Positions 50,545-59,704 are shown, counted from the stretch's first letter. The stretch is DNA of 64,000 nucleotides from Streptomyces sp. TLI_235 (GCA_002300355.1 NSGV01000007.1:1-64000); one strand, 5' to 3'. A program made the numbers and translations. The notes: a model not told the origin generated them from the sequence alone.

Positions 50545-51486
50545 GGGCCTGTTGCGAAAGTGGATCAAGGTTGTGCATGATCACGTGCCGTGGCACGTGG
50601 GGATCTGACGGATCGGCAGTGGGCCCGGCTGGAGCCGTTGCTGCCGCCGGGGAAGAAGGCGGGGCGGCCGCCGGTGTGGCCGCGCCGCCAATTGATCGAC
50701 GGCATACGGTGGCGGACCCGGGCCGGCACGCCGTGGCGGGACGTCCCCGAGCGGTACGGGCCGTGGGATCGCGTGTACGACCTGTTCCGCAGGTGGCAGC
50801 GCAACGGGACCTGGAAGCGGGTCCTCGAACAGCTGCAGGCGGAGGCCGATGTGAAAGGCCTGATCACATGGGATGTCAGTGTGGATTCGACGGCGGTCCG
50901 GGCCCATCAGCACGCCGCCGGCGCGCGTAAAAAAGGGCCCTGCAGCGGGAGCCGCCCGGAGGCGTCGACACCGAACCCGAGGACCACGCCCTCGGCCGGT
51001 CCCGCGGCGGACTGACCACGAAGATCCACCTCTCGGTCGAGCACGGCCAGAAGCCGATGTCATTCCTGATCGGCGCAGGCCACCGGCACGACAGCCCGCA
51101 GTTCCAGCCCGTCCTCGAACGCATCCGGGTCCCTCGCGTCGGACCAGGCCGGCCGCGCACCACACCCGACAAGGTCCGAGCCGACAAGGCGTACGGCTCC
51201 CGCGCCAACCGCTCCTACCTGCGGCGACGCCGAATCGGCTGCACGATCCCGGAGAAGGCCGACCAGGTCCGCAACCGCAAGAAGCTCGGCTCCCGAGGCG
51301 GCCGACCGCCGAAGTTCGACAAGGACGACTACAAGATGCGCCACGCCGTCGAGTGCGGAATCAACCGGCTCAAGAGACACCGCGCCGTGGCCACGCGGTA
51401 CGACAAACTCGCCGTCCGCTACGAGGCAACAGTGCTGGTCGCGGCCATCAACGAATGGCTGTGACCAGCACTTTCGCAACAGGCCC
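50545..51486. mobile_element. IS5 family (IS427-like) insertion sequence, complete
   Basis: Bounded by 18-bp inverted repeats GGGCCTGTTGCGAAAGTG (50545-50562) and its complement (51469-51486), with TA duplicated outside both ends. Length 942 bp. Its left border is shared with the right target copy of the IS701 element: the G of TTAG is the first base of this IS, so IS701 inserted across an existing IS5 border. Confidence 0.93.
50590..51464 (+). CDS. IS5 family transposase, two frames joined by a probable programmed -1 shift
   Basis: First frame (GTG 50590 to about 50935): DLTDRQWARLEPLLPPGKKA, TPWRDVPERYGPWDRVYDLF and the first Asp in ITWDVSVDSTAVRAHQHAAG. The second frame to 51464 has the second Asp region RADKAYGSRANRSYLRRRRI and the C-terminal Glu in RHAVECGINRLKRHRAVATR. 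They overlap at AAAAAAGGG (about 50929-50937), a slippery A6G site. IS427-group elements use a frameshift at this point to make the full transposase, so I regard the two-frame structure as functional rather than as damage. Confidence 0.88.
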
Positions 51487-51728
51487 TAGTAGCCGTTGTT
51501 CAATCGAGCTTGGTGATCGTGGTTCGAGTCTGACGACTCGGTCGGGTGATCCTCTGGTCGGCTGGGCATGGAAGTGGGGCCTCCCGCACAACTCGGGTGC
51601 CAGGACACTGCGGAGCCAGTCCCGCGCCGACACAACGGTTCGAGCATGCCTACCGAGGGACAGACAGAGACCTGACCTGGGAAAACTTGACCCTACCTTC
51701 GGATTGGGAATCGCTTCTAACAGCCTGC
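51487..51728. other. Gap to the right of the IS5 element
   Basis: Region of 242 bp without a recognisable gene or signal. Confidence 0.3.
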
Positions 51729-52421
51729 TCAGCCGAGCTGCCCGGTCGGCCGCATGGTGATGTGGTTGATGTCCACGCCCGCAGGCTGGTTGAGGGCGAA
51801 GACGATCGTGTTCGCGATCTGCTCGGCGGTCAGCGCCGTCTCGGGGCTGCCGCCGCGCTCGTCCCAGAACGGGGTGTCCACCACCCCGGGAGCGACGACG
51901 GTCACGCCGACCCCGTCCTGGCCGACCAGCAGCCGGGTGTTCTCGGCCAGCGCGTGCACGGCCCATTTGGTGACCGAGTACAGGTTGCCGGGCGTGTGGC
52001 GCACTCCCGCGACCGAACCCATCAGCACGATCCGGCCCTTGGACTCCCTGAGCTGCGGCAGGGTCTCCCGCACCAGCAGCGCCGGGCCCAGGACGTTGGT
52101 GAGGACCATGGCCCGCATGTCCTCGGGGGCGTGGCTCTCCAGATTCCCGGGCAGCGAGAACCCGGCGTTGGCAATGACGTTGTCCAGCCGGCCCCAGGTG
52201 TCCACCACGCGGCGCACGGCGGCGGCGACGTCGTGCTCGTCGCTGGTGTCCCCGGTGATCGTCAGCAGCCGCTCGCCCGCTCCGGCCGTGGCCGCGAAGG
52301 CGGCCAGCTTGTCCGCGTCCCGTCCGGTGACAGCCACCCGGTGGCCCTCCTTGAGCAGGGCTCGGGCGGTGGCGGCACCAATGCCGGTCGAGCCCCCGGT
52401 GATCAGCGTGACGGGTCCCAT
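51729..52421 (-). CDS. SDR family oxidoreductase
   Basis: Short-chain dehydrogenase of 230 aa: cofactor motif TLITGGSTGIGAATARALL at the extreme N-terminus, NAG in NVIANAGFSLPG, catalytic Ser in IVLMGSVAGV and the YSVTK Tyr-Lys pair in NLYSVTKWAVHALAE, then VAPGVVDTPFW. An Arg at position 33 (VTGRD) points to NADP(H). It belongs to the clan of YdfG-like reductases of small hydroxy or keto acids; the substrate is unknown. The ATG at 52421 begins directly with the Rossmann strand. An HxlR-type regulator lies upstream on the opposite strand, a frequent pairing, here separated by gene scraps. Confidence 0.9.
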   Translation of the reverse strand: MGPVTLITGGSTGIGAATARALLKEGHRVAVTGRDADKLAAFAATAGAGERLLTITGDTSDEHDVAAAVRRVVDTWGRLDNVIANAGFSLPGNLESHAPEDMRAMVLTNVLGPALLVRETLPQLRESKGRIVLMGSVAGVRHTPGNLYSVTKWAVHALAENTRLLVGQDGVGVTVVAPGVVDTPFWDERGGSPETALTAEQIANTIVFALNQPAGVDINHITMRPTGQLG

Positions 52422-52485
52422 CGGACGGCCTCCTCGGCGATGCGGTCGGGGCACGGCCTTACCGACTGTCCCCAAAACGTCTGCA

Positions 52486-52700
52486 CTATAGCCCCGACTC
52501 CACCACCCAGGCCTGCTCCACCGCCCCAGCGCCACCTCCCACGGGTACGCCGCCCGATCGCTTTCCTTCGGCGCCTTCGGCACGCGCTCGCCTTCCCCGT
52601 ACAGCACCCGCACGCCAGCCCCGCGCAGCGTCTCGACGCTTCTCTCAGGGGATGAGGTCGTTCCGATCTTGAATGGTGCTGGTCGAACGGGAGTCTCGAT
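52486..52700 (-). pseudogene. Flavoprotein C-terminal remnant
   Basis: Minus-strand reading SVETLRGAGVRVLYGEGERV, AAYPWEVAL and, after adding one G to the G4 run at 52524-52527, EQAWVVESGL with a stop at 52486. The pattern resembles the end of HFCD-type flavoproteins (phosphopantothenoylcysteine decarboxylase-like). The N-terminal flavin-binding part is missing. Confidence 0.4.
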
Positions 52701-53073
52701 CGGGTGAGTACGGCGGCCGCCGCGCATGAAAGCAGGGCCTCTTGGTAGCTCGAAGGGTGTCTACGCCAAAGAGCGGTCCAGGAGGCCCCGTTGTCGCAGT
52801 TGTACGCCATCGCGGGAGCGGGGTCCACTTCGGTCACGCTCGCGTGTGACTGCCTGGCACACCGGTTCGGGAACGCCGCCGACCACGGGATCCGGGCCGA
52901 TCCCTGCAGGGTGGCCCAGTAGTCGTCGGTGCCCAACGCGTGGGCGGCCTGCCGCTCGGCCTCCCGCAGCCGGGCCGACTCGGCGCGCTGCTCGTCCGTC
53001 ACCTCCACGACGCCGGTGGGCAGGGTGCGCAGGTAGTCGGAGACGGCCGCGCGTGCCGCTCAGGGCGGCCTCC
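52701..53073. other. Gap with a small minus-strand gene fragment
   Basis: Around 52906-53050 the minus strand reads SDYLRTLPTGVVEVTDEQRA then SARLREAERQAAHALGTDDY, with good codon use. It resembles small conserved Streptomyces proteins of unknown role, but the C-terminal part changes into unrelated sequence and the start is not visible. The rest of the gap shows nothing. Confidence 0.35.
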
Positions 53074-53487
53074 AGGATGCCACCGGGCCCATACCGTCCT
53101 TCGATCCGTACGAGCGGGGCTGCCCGTCGCGGGACCTGCTCGACCAGATCGGCTGGCAAGTGGGCGGTCCTCGTGCTGGGCGAGCTCGGCCGGAACGGGG
53201 CCTCCTGGTTCATTCAGCTCCGGCAGGCGCTGGCGGGCGTGAGCGAGAAGATGCTCACCCAGACGCTGCGCACCCTTGAACGCGGCGGGCTGGTCAGCCG
53301 GACCGTCTACCCGGAGGTGCCGCCGCACGTGGAGTACGAGCTGACCGCGCTCGGCAGGACGCTGCGGGAACCGCTGAAGGCGCTCACGGAGTGGTCGGTG
53401 CGGCACATCGAGGAAGTCATCACCGCCCGCGAGGAGTACGACGGCCGCACCGGGCGCAGCCGGCAAGCAGCGGCGGCCGGCAATTGA
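53074..53487 (+). pseudogene. HxlR family transcription regulator, frame-disrupted
   Basis: Winged-helix HxlR regulator: FDPYERGCPSRDLLDQIG with the conserved redox-type Cys, then GKWAVLVLGELGRNGASWFI, LRQALAGVSEKMLTQTLRTL (recognition helix) and YPEVPPHVEYELTALGRTL (wing). An extra T near 53153 (GGCTGGCAAG where GGCGGCAAG is expected) separates the first part from the rest, and no clear start codon is visible. HxlR proteins sense electrophiles or quinones and often control a neighbouring SDR such as the one at 51729. It may be dead or affected by a sequence error. Confidence 0.7.
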
Positions 53488-53647
53488 CCACCCTCGCGGG
53501 TCGGCGGCCACCGGCACATCGAGTACGGGGCCGGCTTCGGCGACCCACCCGGCCGGCGGTGCCGGCGAACGCGCGGGTCGTTCGGCGGCGCGGCCGGTGC
53601 GGAGGGGTGCGGACGTTCTGGTCCAGAGAAGGGACGGTGGGTGTTCG

Positions 53648-54523
53648 TCAGGGCGTCTCAGGAAGCGGGTGGTTGTCCGCCGGTCTGCCGCGCGCCGTGT
53701 CGGCAGGCTCGGTGTGTGCGAGTGCGGCGAGGAGGCGCAGTTTCTCGTCGCTGTCGCTGCCTCTGTCGGGGTAGTAGATGACGAGGATGACGTCGTCGAA
53801 GGCGAGTTTGTCGCGGTGGAGACGGAGTTCGCCGACGACGGGGTGGTTCACCGTCGTCGTGCCTCCGTCCAGGGTGCGGACGTCGTGGCGGGCCCAGAGG
53901 GTGCGGAACCGCTGACTGGACAGGGCGAGTTCGCCGACGAGCTCGACGAACCGGGGGTTGTCGGTGTCGTCCCCGATGGTGGTGCGCAGGGCGGCCACGA
54001 AGTCGGCGGTGGCGCTTTCCCAGTCCTGCTGGAAGGCCTGTTCCTCGGGGTCCAGGAGGAGGGAACGCAGCCGGTTCTCGCCCGGCCGCAGACGGGGGGA
54101 GAGGGCAATCGCCATGGGGTTGGAGGCCCGGACGTCGAACGCGCGCCCTTCGACGAACGCGGGAAGCTGAAGGTGCCCGAGCAACTCGTGCACCCGCGCC
54201 GGTACGTGCTCGGGCCGCCGACGGCGCGGCGCTCTCGGGCGTGCCGACGAGAGGCCGAGTAGATACGTCCGCTCGACCTCGTCGAGCTGCAGCACGCGCG
54301 CGAGGGCTTCGAGGACCTGCGGCGAGGGGTTCGTGTCACGGCCCCGTTCCAGGCGCAAGTAGTAGTCGGGACTGATGCCGGCGAGCAGAGCCACTTCCTC
54401 GCGGCGCAGGCCCGGCACACGCCGGTTCCCGCCGGGCGGAATTCCCGCCTGCGCCGGGGAGACCAACTCACGCCGGGCACGTAGATAGCTGCCGAGCCGG
54501 TTGCCGGATTCCTCGTCCTTCAT
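53648..54523 (-). CDS. XRE family regulator with MmyB-like ligand domain
   Basis: Regulator of 291 aa. Residues 8-85 form an XRE helix-turn-helix (LGSYLRARRELVSPAQAGIP, VPGLRREEVALLAGISPDYY, LERGRDTNPSPQVLEALARV). Residues 100-270 are the MmyB-like PAS-type domain (VRASNPMAIALSPRLRPGEN, LRTTIGDDTDNPRFVELVGE, HPVVGELRLHRDKLAFDDVI), which binds small ligands in methylenomycin-type regulators. The ATG at 54523 fits the family start; an upstream open frame lacks similarity. It is divergent from the SDR at 54713, its probable target gene. Confidence 0.92.
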   Translation of the reverse strand: MKDEESGNRLGSYLRARRELVSPAQAGIPPGGNRRVPGLRREEVALLAGISPDYYLRLERGRDTNPSPQVLEALARVLQLDEVERTYLLGLSSARPRAPRRRRPEHVPARVHELLGHLQLPAFVEGRAFDVRASNPMAIALSPRLRPGENRLRSLLLDPEEQAFQQDWESATADFVAALRTTIGDDTDNPRFVELVGELALSSQRFRTLWARHDVRTLDGGTTTVNHPVVGELRLHRDKLAFDDVILVIYYPDRGSDSDEKLRLLAALAHTEPADTARGRPADNHPLPETP

Positions 54524-54712
54524 ACCGACACCGTAGTGCGGTGCGCGTATCTCAGAGGGGGCCCTGGCAGGACCAGGGAAGACGGGGGCCGTTCCACACC
54601 TGGCGGATGCCGTCAAGACTGCAATAGCGCTGTTTCGAAAGAGACAGAGAGCATCACTGTCTGCGCCGCCGGCCTGAACGCCGTCGGCGCCCCGGATTGA
54701 AGGGAAGATCTC

Positions 54713-55480
54713 ATGGATCTCTCCAACCGCACTGTTCTCATCGTCGGCGGAACATCCGGAATCGGGCGGGAGCTGGCCCAGCGGTTTGCGGCGGCGGGCA
54801 GCACCGTGGCCATTGGCGGCCGCAGCCCGGAGGCGCTATCGGAACTCGCCGAGGATGGATTCGGCACGATCAACATCGACGTCACCGACAGTGCCTCCGT
54901 CGCATCCTTCCGTGACGCTGCGCTTTCCCGGTACCCAGAGCTGGACACCGTGGTGACGATGTCAGGCGTCATGTTCCTGGAGGACCTGCGCGACCCGGCG
55001 CACTTCCAGGCGGCAGCAACGACGATCGACACCAACCTGCTCGGCACCATTCGGGTCATCGACGCCTTCACCCCGCACCTGGTCCAGCGGGGTGCCGGCA
55101 CCTTCATCACCGTCACCTCCGGCATCGCCTTCCTGCCGTTCCCGCCCATGCCCAGCTACGCCGCCTCGAAGGCCGCGGTGCACGCCTACTCGGAGGCACT
55201 GCGCGCGCAGCTCGACGGCACCGGCGTCGACGTCGTCGAGCTCGTCCCCCCGGCCGTCGCCACGGCAGGACAGGAAAAGGTGAATCCGCACGCGCTGCCG
55301 CTCGATGACTTTGCCACCGAAGTGATGAACCTGCTGGGGACCGAGCCCACTCCGCGCGAGATCCTCGTCCATGGCGTCCTGATGCACCGGTGGGCCGAGC
55401 GCGACGGCACCTACGACGAACTGGTGGCTCAGCGGTCGCGGGCCCTCGCGATGCTCCCGAGTCGGCAGGGCCAGCGATGA
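54713..55480 (+). CDS. SDR family oxidoreductase (DltE-like)
   Basis: Short-chain dehydrogenase of 255 aa: VLIVGGTSGIGRELAQRF glycine motif, the usual NNAG replaced by VTMSGVMF, Ser in ITVTSGIAFLPF, and the YAASK Tyr-Lys pair in MPSYAASKAAVHAYSEALR. The C-terminal region (LPLDDFATEVMNLLGTEPTP) resembles DltE-type SDRs rather than FabG types. The ATG at 54713 is preceded by GGGAAGA. It is divergent from the XRE/MmyB regulator, the usual arrangement for auto-regulated stress or detoxification pairs; the substrate is unknown. Confidence 0.9.
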   Translation: MDLSNRTVLIVGGTSGIGRELAQRFAAAGSTVAIGGRSPEALSELAEDGFGTINIDVTDSASVASFRDAALSRYPELDTVVTMSGVMFLEDLRDPAHFQAAATTIDTNLLGTIRVIDAFTPHLVQRGAGTFITVTSGIAFLPFPPMPSYAASKAAVHAYSEALRAQLDGTGVDVVELVPPAVATAGQEKVNPHALPLDDFATEVMNLLGTEPTPREILVHGVLMHRWAERDGTYDELVAQRSRALAMLPSRQGQR

Positions 55481-55719
55481 ACAACGGGATTGCACTGGCA
55501 CCGGGGCCACATTGGGCATCGCGAGAACCTGCGCCCCGTGCCTGGGCAGCGAGGGCTACGACCTGGTACATGCGTCCGCTGTATCGGCCCCGCCGACGCC
55601 AATGCCTGGCTTGGCCCCGCCCATACCGACCTCGACGAACTGCGCGCCCTGCTCCACACCCCGTTGGCGGCGAACCCACCGCCACCCCGGTCTCCACTGG
55701 GTGAACAACGTCCGGCGGC

Positions 55720-56372
55720 GAGCGATCCGGCGGTAGCCGGTGAGCCAGGCCATGGTCCGCTCGATGACCCATCGATGGCGACCCAGAGTCTGGCTCGACT
55801 CGATGCCCTTGCGGGCGATCCTGGGCAGGATCTGCTGCCACCGGAGCCATTCCCGCAGCTCGGGACTGTCATAGGCCTCGTCTGCGTGGACCTTGCGGGG
55901 ACGGTAGTGGAGGCCCCGGTCCGGGTCGTGTTTCATTTGGAGGGCCTGGACGAGCGGGATCAAGCCGTGCTGGTCATGGGTGTTGCCGGCGGAGATGCCG
56001 ACGACGAGGGGCAGCCCACCGCGGTCGGACAGGACGTGCACCTTGGAGCCTGGTTTGCCCCGGTCGACAGGGCTGGGGCCCGTGTGGAGTCCCCTTTTTT
56101 CGCGCGGACGTGCACCGAGTCGACGATCACCCGCGACACATCGAGCACCTCGACAGCGACCAGGTGCTCCAGCATCGCCTGCCGCAGCCGGCCCCACAGG
56201 CCGTGCCTGGTCCAGATCGTGAAGCGGCGGTGCACCGTCGACTTCGACAGGCCGAAGCACGGCGGCAGATGATGCCACGCGCACCCAGTCGTCAGCACGA
56301 AGACGACCGCGGCGAACACCGCCTCGTCGTCCAGGTTCGCCGTCCCGCCGCCCTGCGGCGCCCGGCGTACGG
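55720..56372 (-). pseudogene. IS5 family transposase remnant
   Basis: The minus strand reads LDDEAVFAAVVFVLTTGCAW, SKSTVHRRFTIWTRHGLWGR, SRVIVDSVHVRAKKG, then in a second frame SKVHVLSDRGGLPLVVGISA, VHADEAYDSPELREWLRWQQ and RWVIERTMAWLTGYRRIARR. The two frames meet at A6G4, again the programmed-shift site type. The C-terminal 25 residues have decayed after YRRIARR, and the N-terminus is cut exactly where the IS3 inverted repeat begins (56373). It is a dead fragment of a different IS5 subgroup from the intact copy at 50545. Confidence 0.8.
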
Positions 56373-56438
56373 TGAAGCTTCCCCGTGACCTGGACACCTG
56401 GAGACTGGGACGTGAGGTTCCAGAGGAAGTAGAGCCAG

Positions 56439-56765
56439 GTGAGCAACAAGCAGGGAAAGCGGTACTCGGAGGAGTTCAAGCGGGACGCTGTCGCGCTGGC
56501 CCGCTCTGCGCTGCCGGATCGGTGGGACGTAGCCACCATTGGACTTGATGATCGTGAAGATCGATCCAGGCGGCCTGCCCAGCGCCCGCGAGATCTCGCT
56601 GATTGACTCACCGGCCTTCCAGCGGTCCCACAACTCACGCTTCTGCGTGTCCGACATGCCCGGACGACCCAACCTAGCCATGCGCCACATCCTCCATCAC
56701 CTGGGATGTTGCGCTGACGGGTTGAGTGCACCACGGCCTTCTTCGCGCGGGAGAGCGACCGGTGA
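56439..56765 (+). pseudogene. IS3 orfA, middle replaced
   Basis: GTG at 56439 opens the usual orfA start SNKQGKRYSEEFKRDAVALA. After about 56525 the sequence switches to IS30 DNA, and around 56730 the normal orfA end TAFFARESDR reappears, ending at TGA 56763. The helix-turn-helix and leucine-zipper middle part is lost, so the element cannot make a functional OrfAB. Confidence 0.7.
56525..56681 (-). pseudogene. IS30 family transposase N-terminal fragment
   Basis: From ATG 56681 on the minus strand: ARLGRPGMSDTQKRELWDRW then KAGESISEISRALGRPPGSI and SNGGYVPP, the characteristic first 50 residues with the helix-turn-helix of IS30-type transposases. It ends at the junction with IS3 orfA near 56525. 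It is therefore an insertion into, or recombination with, the IS3 copy. Confidence 0.75.
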
Positions 56766-57643
56766 GCGAGGTCTACCGGTTCATCGCGGCGGAGAAGGCC
56801 AACTATCCGGTCGCTTTTCTGTGCCGCATTCTCGGCGTGCCCCGCTCCTCCATCTATGCCTGGGCCGAAGGCGAGGAGGCACGACGCGCGCGTCGCCGGG
56901 CCGACGATGCGGTCGCGCACGAGATCACGGTGGTCCACCTTGCCTCCAGGGGCGCCTACGGCGTCCCGCGCGTCCATGCCGAGCTGCGGCGGCTGGGCCA
57001 CGTGGTGAACCGCAAGCGGGTCGAGCGCCTGATGCGCGAACGCGGCATCACCGGAGTCACCCGCCGCCACCGCCGGTCGCTGACCCGTCCAGACAAGCAG
57101 GCCCGACCCGCTCCGGACCTGATCGGCCGCGACTTCACCGCAAGCCGGCCAGGAACCCGCCTGGTCGGCGACATCACATACCTGCCCACGGACGAGGGCT
57201 GGCTCTATCTGGCCTGCTGGCTGGACCTGGCCACCCGCGAGGTCGTCGGTTACGCGATGGCCGACCACCACCGCGCCGACCTGGTCGTCGACGTCCTGCA
57301 GATGGCCCACGGACGCGACCAACTGGAGCCGGGCTGCATTGCCCACAGCGACCGCGGCAGCGAATACACCTCCACCCAACTCCGCACCGAGATAACCAGG
57401 CTGGACATGAGAGCGAGCACCGGGCGAACGGGCTCCTGCTACGACAACGCCGCCGCCGAGAGCTTCTGGGCGGTCCTGAAAGCCGAGATCGGCACCCGGA
57501 CCTGGCCCGACCGGACCGCCGCCAGAGCCGCAGTGTTCTCGTTCATCGAGACCTTCTACAACCGCCGCAGACTGCGCAAGCACGCCAGTTGGGGCTACCT
57601 GACCCCGCACGAGACCCGACTACGACACACCCTCGCCGCGTAA
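56762..57643 (+). CDS. IS3 family transposase OrfB
   Basis: Complete DDE integrase-type OrfB of 293 aa. N-terminal YRFIAAEKANYPVAFLCRIL, HTH_21 region YGVPRVHAELRRLGHVVNRK, catalytic Asp in GDITYLPTDEGWLYLACWLD, second Asp in IAHSDRGSEYTS, and Glu in YDNAAAESFWAVLKAEI, ending with FYNRRRLRKHASWGYLTPHE. The GTG at 56762 overlaps the orfA stop, the standard arrangement for a -1 frameshift fusion. OrfB alone is not expected to transpose the element because orfA is broken. Confidence 0.92.
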   Translation: MSEVYRFIAAEKANYPVAFLCRILGVPRSSIYAWAEGEEARRARRRADDAVAHEITVVHLASRGAYGVPRVHAELRRLGHVVNRKRVERLMRERGITGVTRRHRRSLTRPDKQARPAPDLIGRDFTASRPGTRLVGDITYLPTDEGWLYLACWLDLATREVVGYAMADHHRADLVVDVLQMAHGRDQLEPGCIAHSDRGSEYTSTQLRTEITRLDMRASTGRTGSCYDNAAAESFWAVLKAEIGTRTWPDRTAARAAVFSFIETFYNRRRLRKHASWGYLTPHETRLRHTLAA

Positions 57644-57676
57644 GAACGAGTGTCCGAGATCACGGGGAAGCTTCAG

Positions 57677-57817
57677 TTAGGCAGGTTCGTGGTCTCGGTG
57701 CCATCGCGCGCAGTCGGCAGCCCAGTCGGCTCGGGTCTGTTGGAGTGCTTGGTACAGCCACTCGGCAGGTACCTCGAAGGCGCGTTCGTGCTCAGGCTTT
57801 CGGATGCTGATCCGCCG
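57677..57817 (-). pseudogene. C-terminal scrap of an unidentified protein
   Basis: Minus-strand reading RISIRKPEHERAFEVPAEWL then YQALQQTRADWAADCARWHR and DHEPA before a TAA at 57677-57679, two bases from the IS3 right end. Codon use is good and the text looks like a real protein end, but I do not recognise the family and no start is present. Confidence 0.4.
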
Positions 57818-57941
57818 GCGTAGCGAGGTCGTGTCGGACATTCAGCAAGACCGCCGTCGTCGTCATCACCGCGAAGTCCGCCGGGCGCAGGGTCTTGGGC
57901 CTCGCCACCGCAGGCGTCCGTCTCGCTTGACCTCTTGCGCG

Positions 57942-58844
57942 TCAGTTCGGCAGCCAGTGCAGCTCGTGCGCCAGGGTTTTGGCGACGGCATGGATGCGGC
58001 GGTGTAGTGGCGACTGCTCGCGTGGGAGGACCAGGTGGATCGTCAGGCTGGGCGCGCCCCGCAGTGGTCGCCAGGTGAGACCGGCCGGTTGTGCCGTGGC
58101 CGCGGCTTCTCCAGCCGGGGCGAGGGTGACCCCGTCGCGCAGGTCGCGCTGAGACATGTCGAAAGAGACTGCGGGCGTGTGGAATCGGGGGTGTGGTCGG
58201 GTGTCTCGGAACAGTGCGGACAGCTGATCGTGGATCACGGGGTTGGCCGCACGGTCCGGGAGTCGCAGCGGATACGCGGCCGCGTCGGCGATCTCGATCT
58301 CCGGGTGTTCGGCCAGCGGATGGTGCTGCGCCAGTTGGACCCCGATGCGCGCACGCCGCAGCAGGAACCGGCGCACGCCACGGCCCGGTTGTCCACCGCG
58401 GGTGATCCCGGCATCGATGCGGCCGTCGGCGACCGCGGGGGAGATCTCCGGTGTCGCCATCGGGATCGCGCCGACCTCGAGTCCGCTGTTGCCGCGAATC
58501 AGCCTGTCCACCAGGGCCGGTGCCGTCTCAGCCCCGGCGCTGAGGCTGTATCCGATGCGCAGCGTGCCCAGTTCACCGGCCGCCGCGCTCCGGGCGGTGT
58601 CCCATGCCCGGTCTAGCGCCGCCAGCGCGGGCGGCGCGGACTCCGCCAAAGCCGCACCGGCCGTGGTCAATACGACGTTGCGCGTGTTGCGGACCAGCAG
58701 GGCCGTACCGAGTTCCGCCTCCAATCGGCGCATCCGGGCGCTGAGTGCGGGCTGTGCGATGCCGATCCGTGCGGCCGCGCGGGTGAAGTTCAACTCCTGC
58801 GCCAGCACCAGGAAGTACCGCAGACTCACCGTATCCGGCGCCAC
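57942..58844 (-). CDS. LysR family transcription regulator
   Basis: LTTR of 300 aa: N-terminal winged helix LRYFLVLAQELNFTRAAARI, IAQPALSARMRRLEAELGTA and LLVRNTRNVVLTTAGAALAE, followed by a periplasmic-binding-protein-like sensor domain (LGTLRIGYSLSAGAETAPAL, GRIDAGITRGGQPG, LTWRPLRGAPSLTIHLVLPR). I prefer the GTG at 58844 with GGGAGG before it; the frame is open to 58919. It is divergent from the DUF1330 gene at 59033 across 188 bp, so it probably controls it in answer to a small-molecule inducer. Confidence 0.92.
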   Translation of the reverse strand: MAPDTVSLRYFLVLAQELNFTRAAARIGIAQPALSARMRRLEAELGTALLVRNTRNVVLTTAGAALAESAPPALAALDRAWDTARSAAAGELGTLRIGYSLSAGAETAPALVDRLIRGNSGLEVGAIPMATPEISPAVADGRIDAGITRGGQPGRGVRRFLLRRARIGVQLAQHHPLAEHPEIEIADAAAYPLRLPDRAANPVIHDQLSALFRDTRPHPRFHTPAVSFDMSQRDLRDGVTLAPAGEAAATAQPAGLTWRPLRGAPSLTIHLVLPREQSPLHRRIHAVAKTLAHELHWLPN

Positions 58845-59032
58845 GTGCCCTCCCTGCCGATTGATAACGAGCCGTTCTGAGTCTATCCCGTACCGGTCTT
58901 TCCCTCGGCCGCACATCAAGCCCTAACCTGCGCATATGGCGATTCAACTGACCGCAGTACCCGTCGCCGGGATCGATCGATCTGAGTGTCAATTCGAAGT
59001 CGGACGTGTCCGGCCGAACACAGGAGGTTTCC

Positions 59033-59326
59033 ATGGCTAAGGGCTACTGGGTCAGTGTCTACCCCGCCATTTCCGACCCTGAGAGGCTGACTGCCTACGG
59101 CATGCTGGCCGGTCCGGCTGTCCGGGCTGGGGGCGGGCGCACCCTGTCCCGTGGCGGTCGAGTCGTCGCCCACGAGGCCGGAATCACGCAACGCGTCGTT
59201 CTGATCGAGTTCGACAGCTTTGAACAGGCCGTCGCGGCATACGAGAGCGAGGCATACCAGAAGGCGCTGGTGGCCCTCCCCGACGGCGTCGAGCGCGACT
59301 TCCGCATCATCGAAGGCATCGACTGA
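59033..59326 (+). CDS. DUF1330 domain-containing protein
   Basis: Small protein of 97 aa with the full DUF1330 ferredoxin-like fold pattern: GYWVSVYPAISDPERLTAYG, then GGRTLSRGGRVVAHEAG, VVLIEFDSFEQAVAAYESEA and YQKALVALPDGVERDFRIIE. The fold resembles dimeric alpha-beta barrel proteins and monooxygenase-like stress proteins; no reaction is established. The ATG at 59033 has CAGGAGG at the right distance. It is divergent from the LysR gene, its probable regulator. Confidence 0.9.
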   Translation: MAKGYWVSVYPAISDPERLTAYGMLAGPAVRAGGGRTLSRGGRVVAHEAGITQRVVLIEFDSFEQAVAAYESEAYQKALVALPDGVERDFRIIEGID

Positions 59327-59389
59327 CCGGCAGGCCCAGCCATCGCTGAGCATCCGTCACCTGAAACGCACACGGTGCTGAACGACGAC

Positions 59390-59704
59390 TCACGAGACGA
59401 GTTCGAAGCGATGCCCCGCGTCCCAGTTCGTCGTCGACGTCCTCGACGGCCTGATCTCGACGTCCGGGGCGAGCATGCGCGCCCGCTCCTCGGCCCGAGC
59501 CAGGGCCCCTTGCACCATCGGCTCCGGGCTGTAGTCGGCCGGATGCCAGGGTGGCGCACCGGCCGTGAGCCGCCCCGGCGAATGGCCGAACGCGTGCACC
59601 ATGCGCAGTGCCGCCCCGCGCAGGCGGGCCTCGCGGGCCGCGACGTCCAGCGCGTCCAGGCTGGAGGCGGAACCATCCACCCCCACGATCACCGGATCAC
59701 CCAC
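59390..59704 (-). pseudogene. Universal stress protein, truncated
   Basis: Begins GDPVIVGVDGSASSLDALDV and continues REARLRGAALRMVHAFGH and MVQGALARAEERARMLAPDV as in UspA proteins. After VEIRPS it changes to TSTTNWDAGHRFELVS and stops. The C-terminal half with the ATP-binding GxxGxG...GS motif is missing, so it is a deletion derivative. A complete paralogue lies 120 bp upstream on the same strand. Confidence 0.75.

Larger units (their letters stand above)
56373..57675. mobile_element. IS3 family insertion sequence carrying an IS30 fragment
   Basis: Bounded by 16-bp perfect inverted repeats TGAAGCTTCCCCGTGA (56373-56388) and its complement (57660-57675). No flanking target duplication is visible (CGG on the left, GTT on the right), so one side was rearranged after insertion. 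Inside, orfB is complete but the middle of orfA is replaced by about 160-200 bp of an IS30-type element in opposite orientation. Confidence 0.85.

Noticed and set aside
50590..51464. Frameshift in the IS5 transposase regarded as a disabling mutation.
   Set aside because: The shift lies at A6G, the position and direction expected for programmed frameshifting in IS427-like elements, and the element's ends are perfect.
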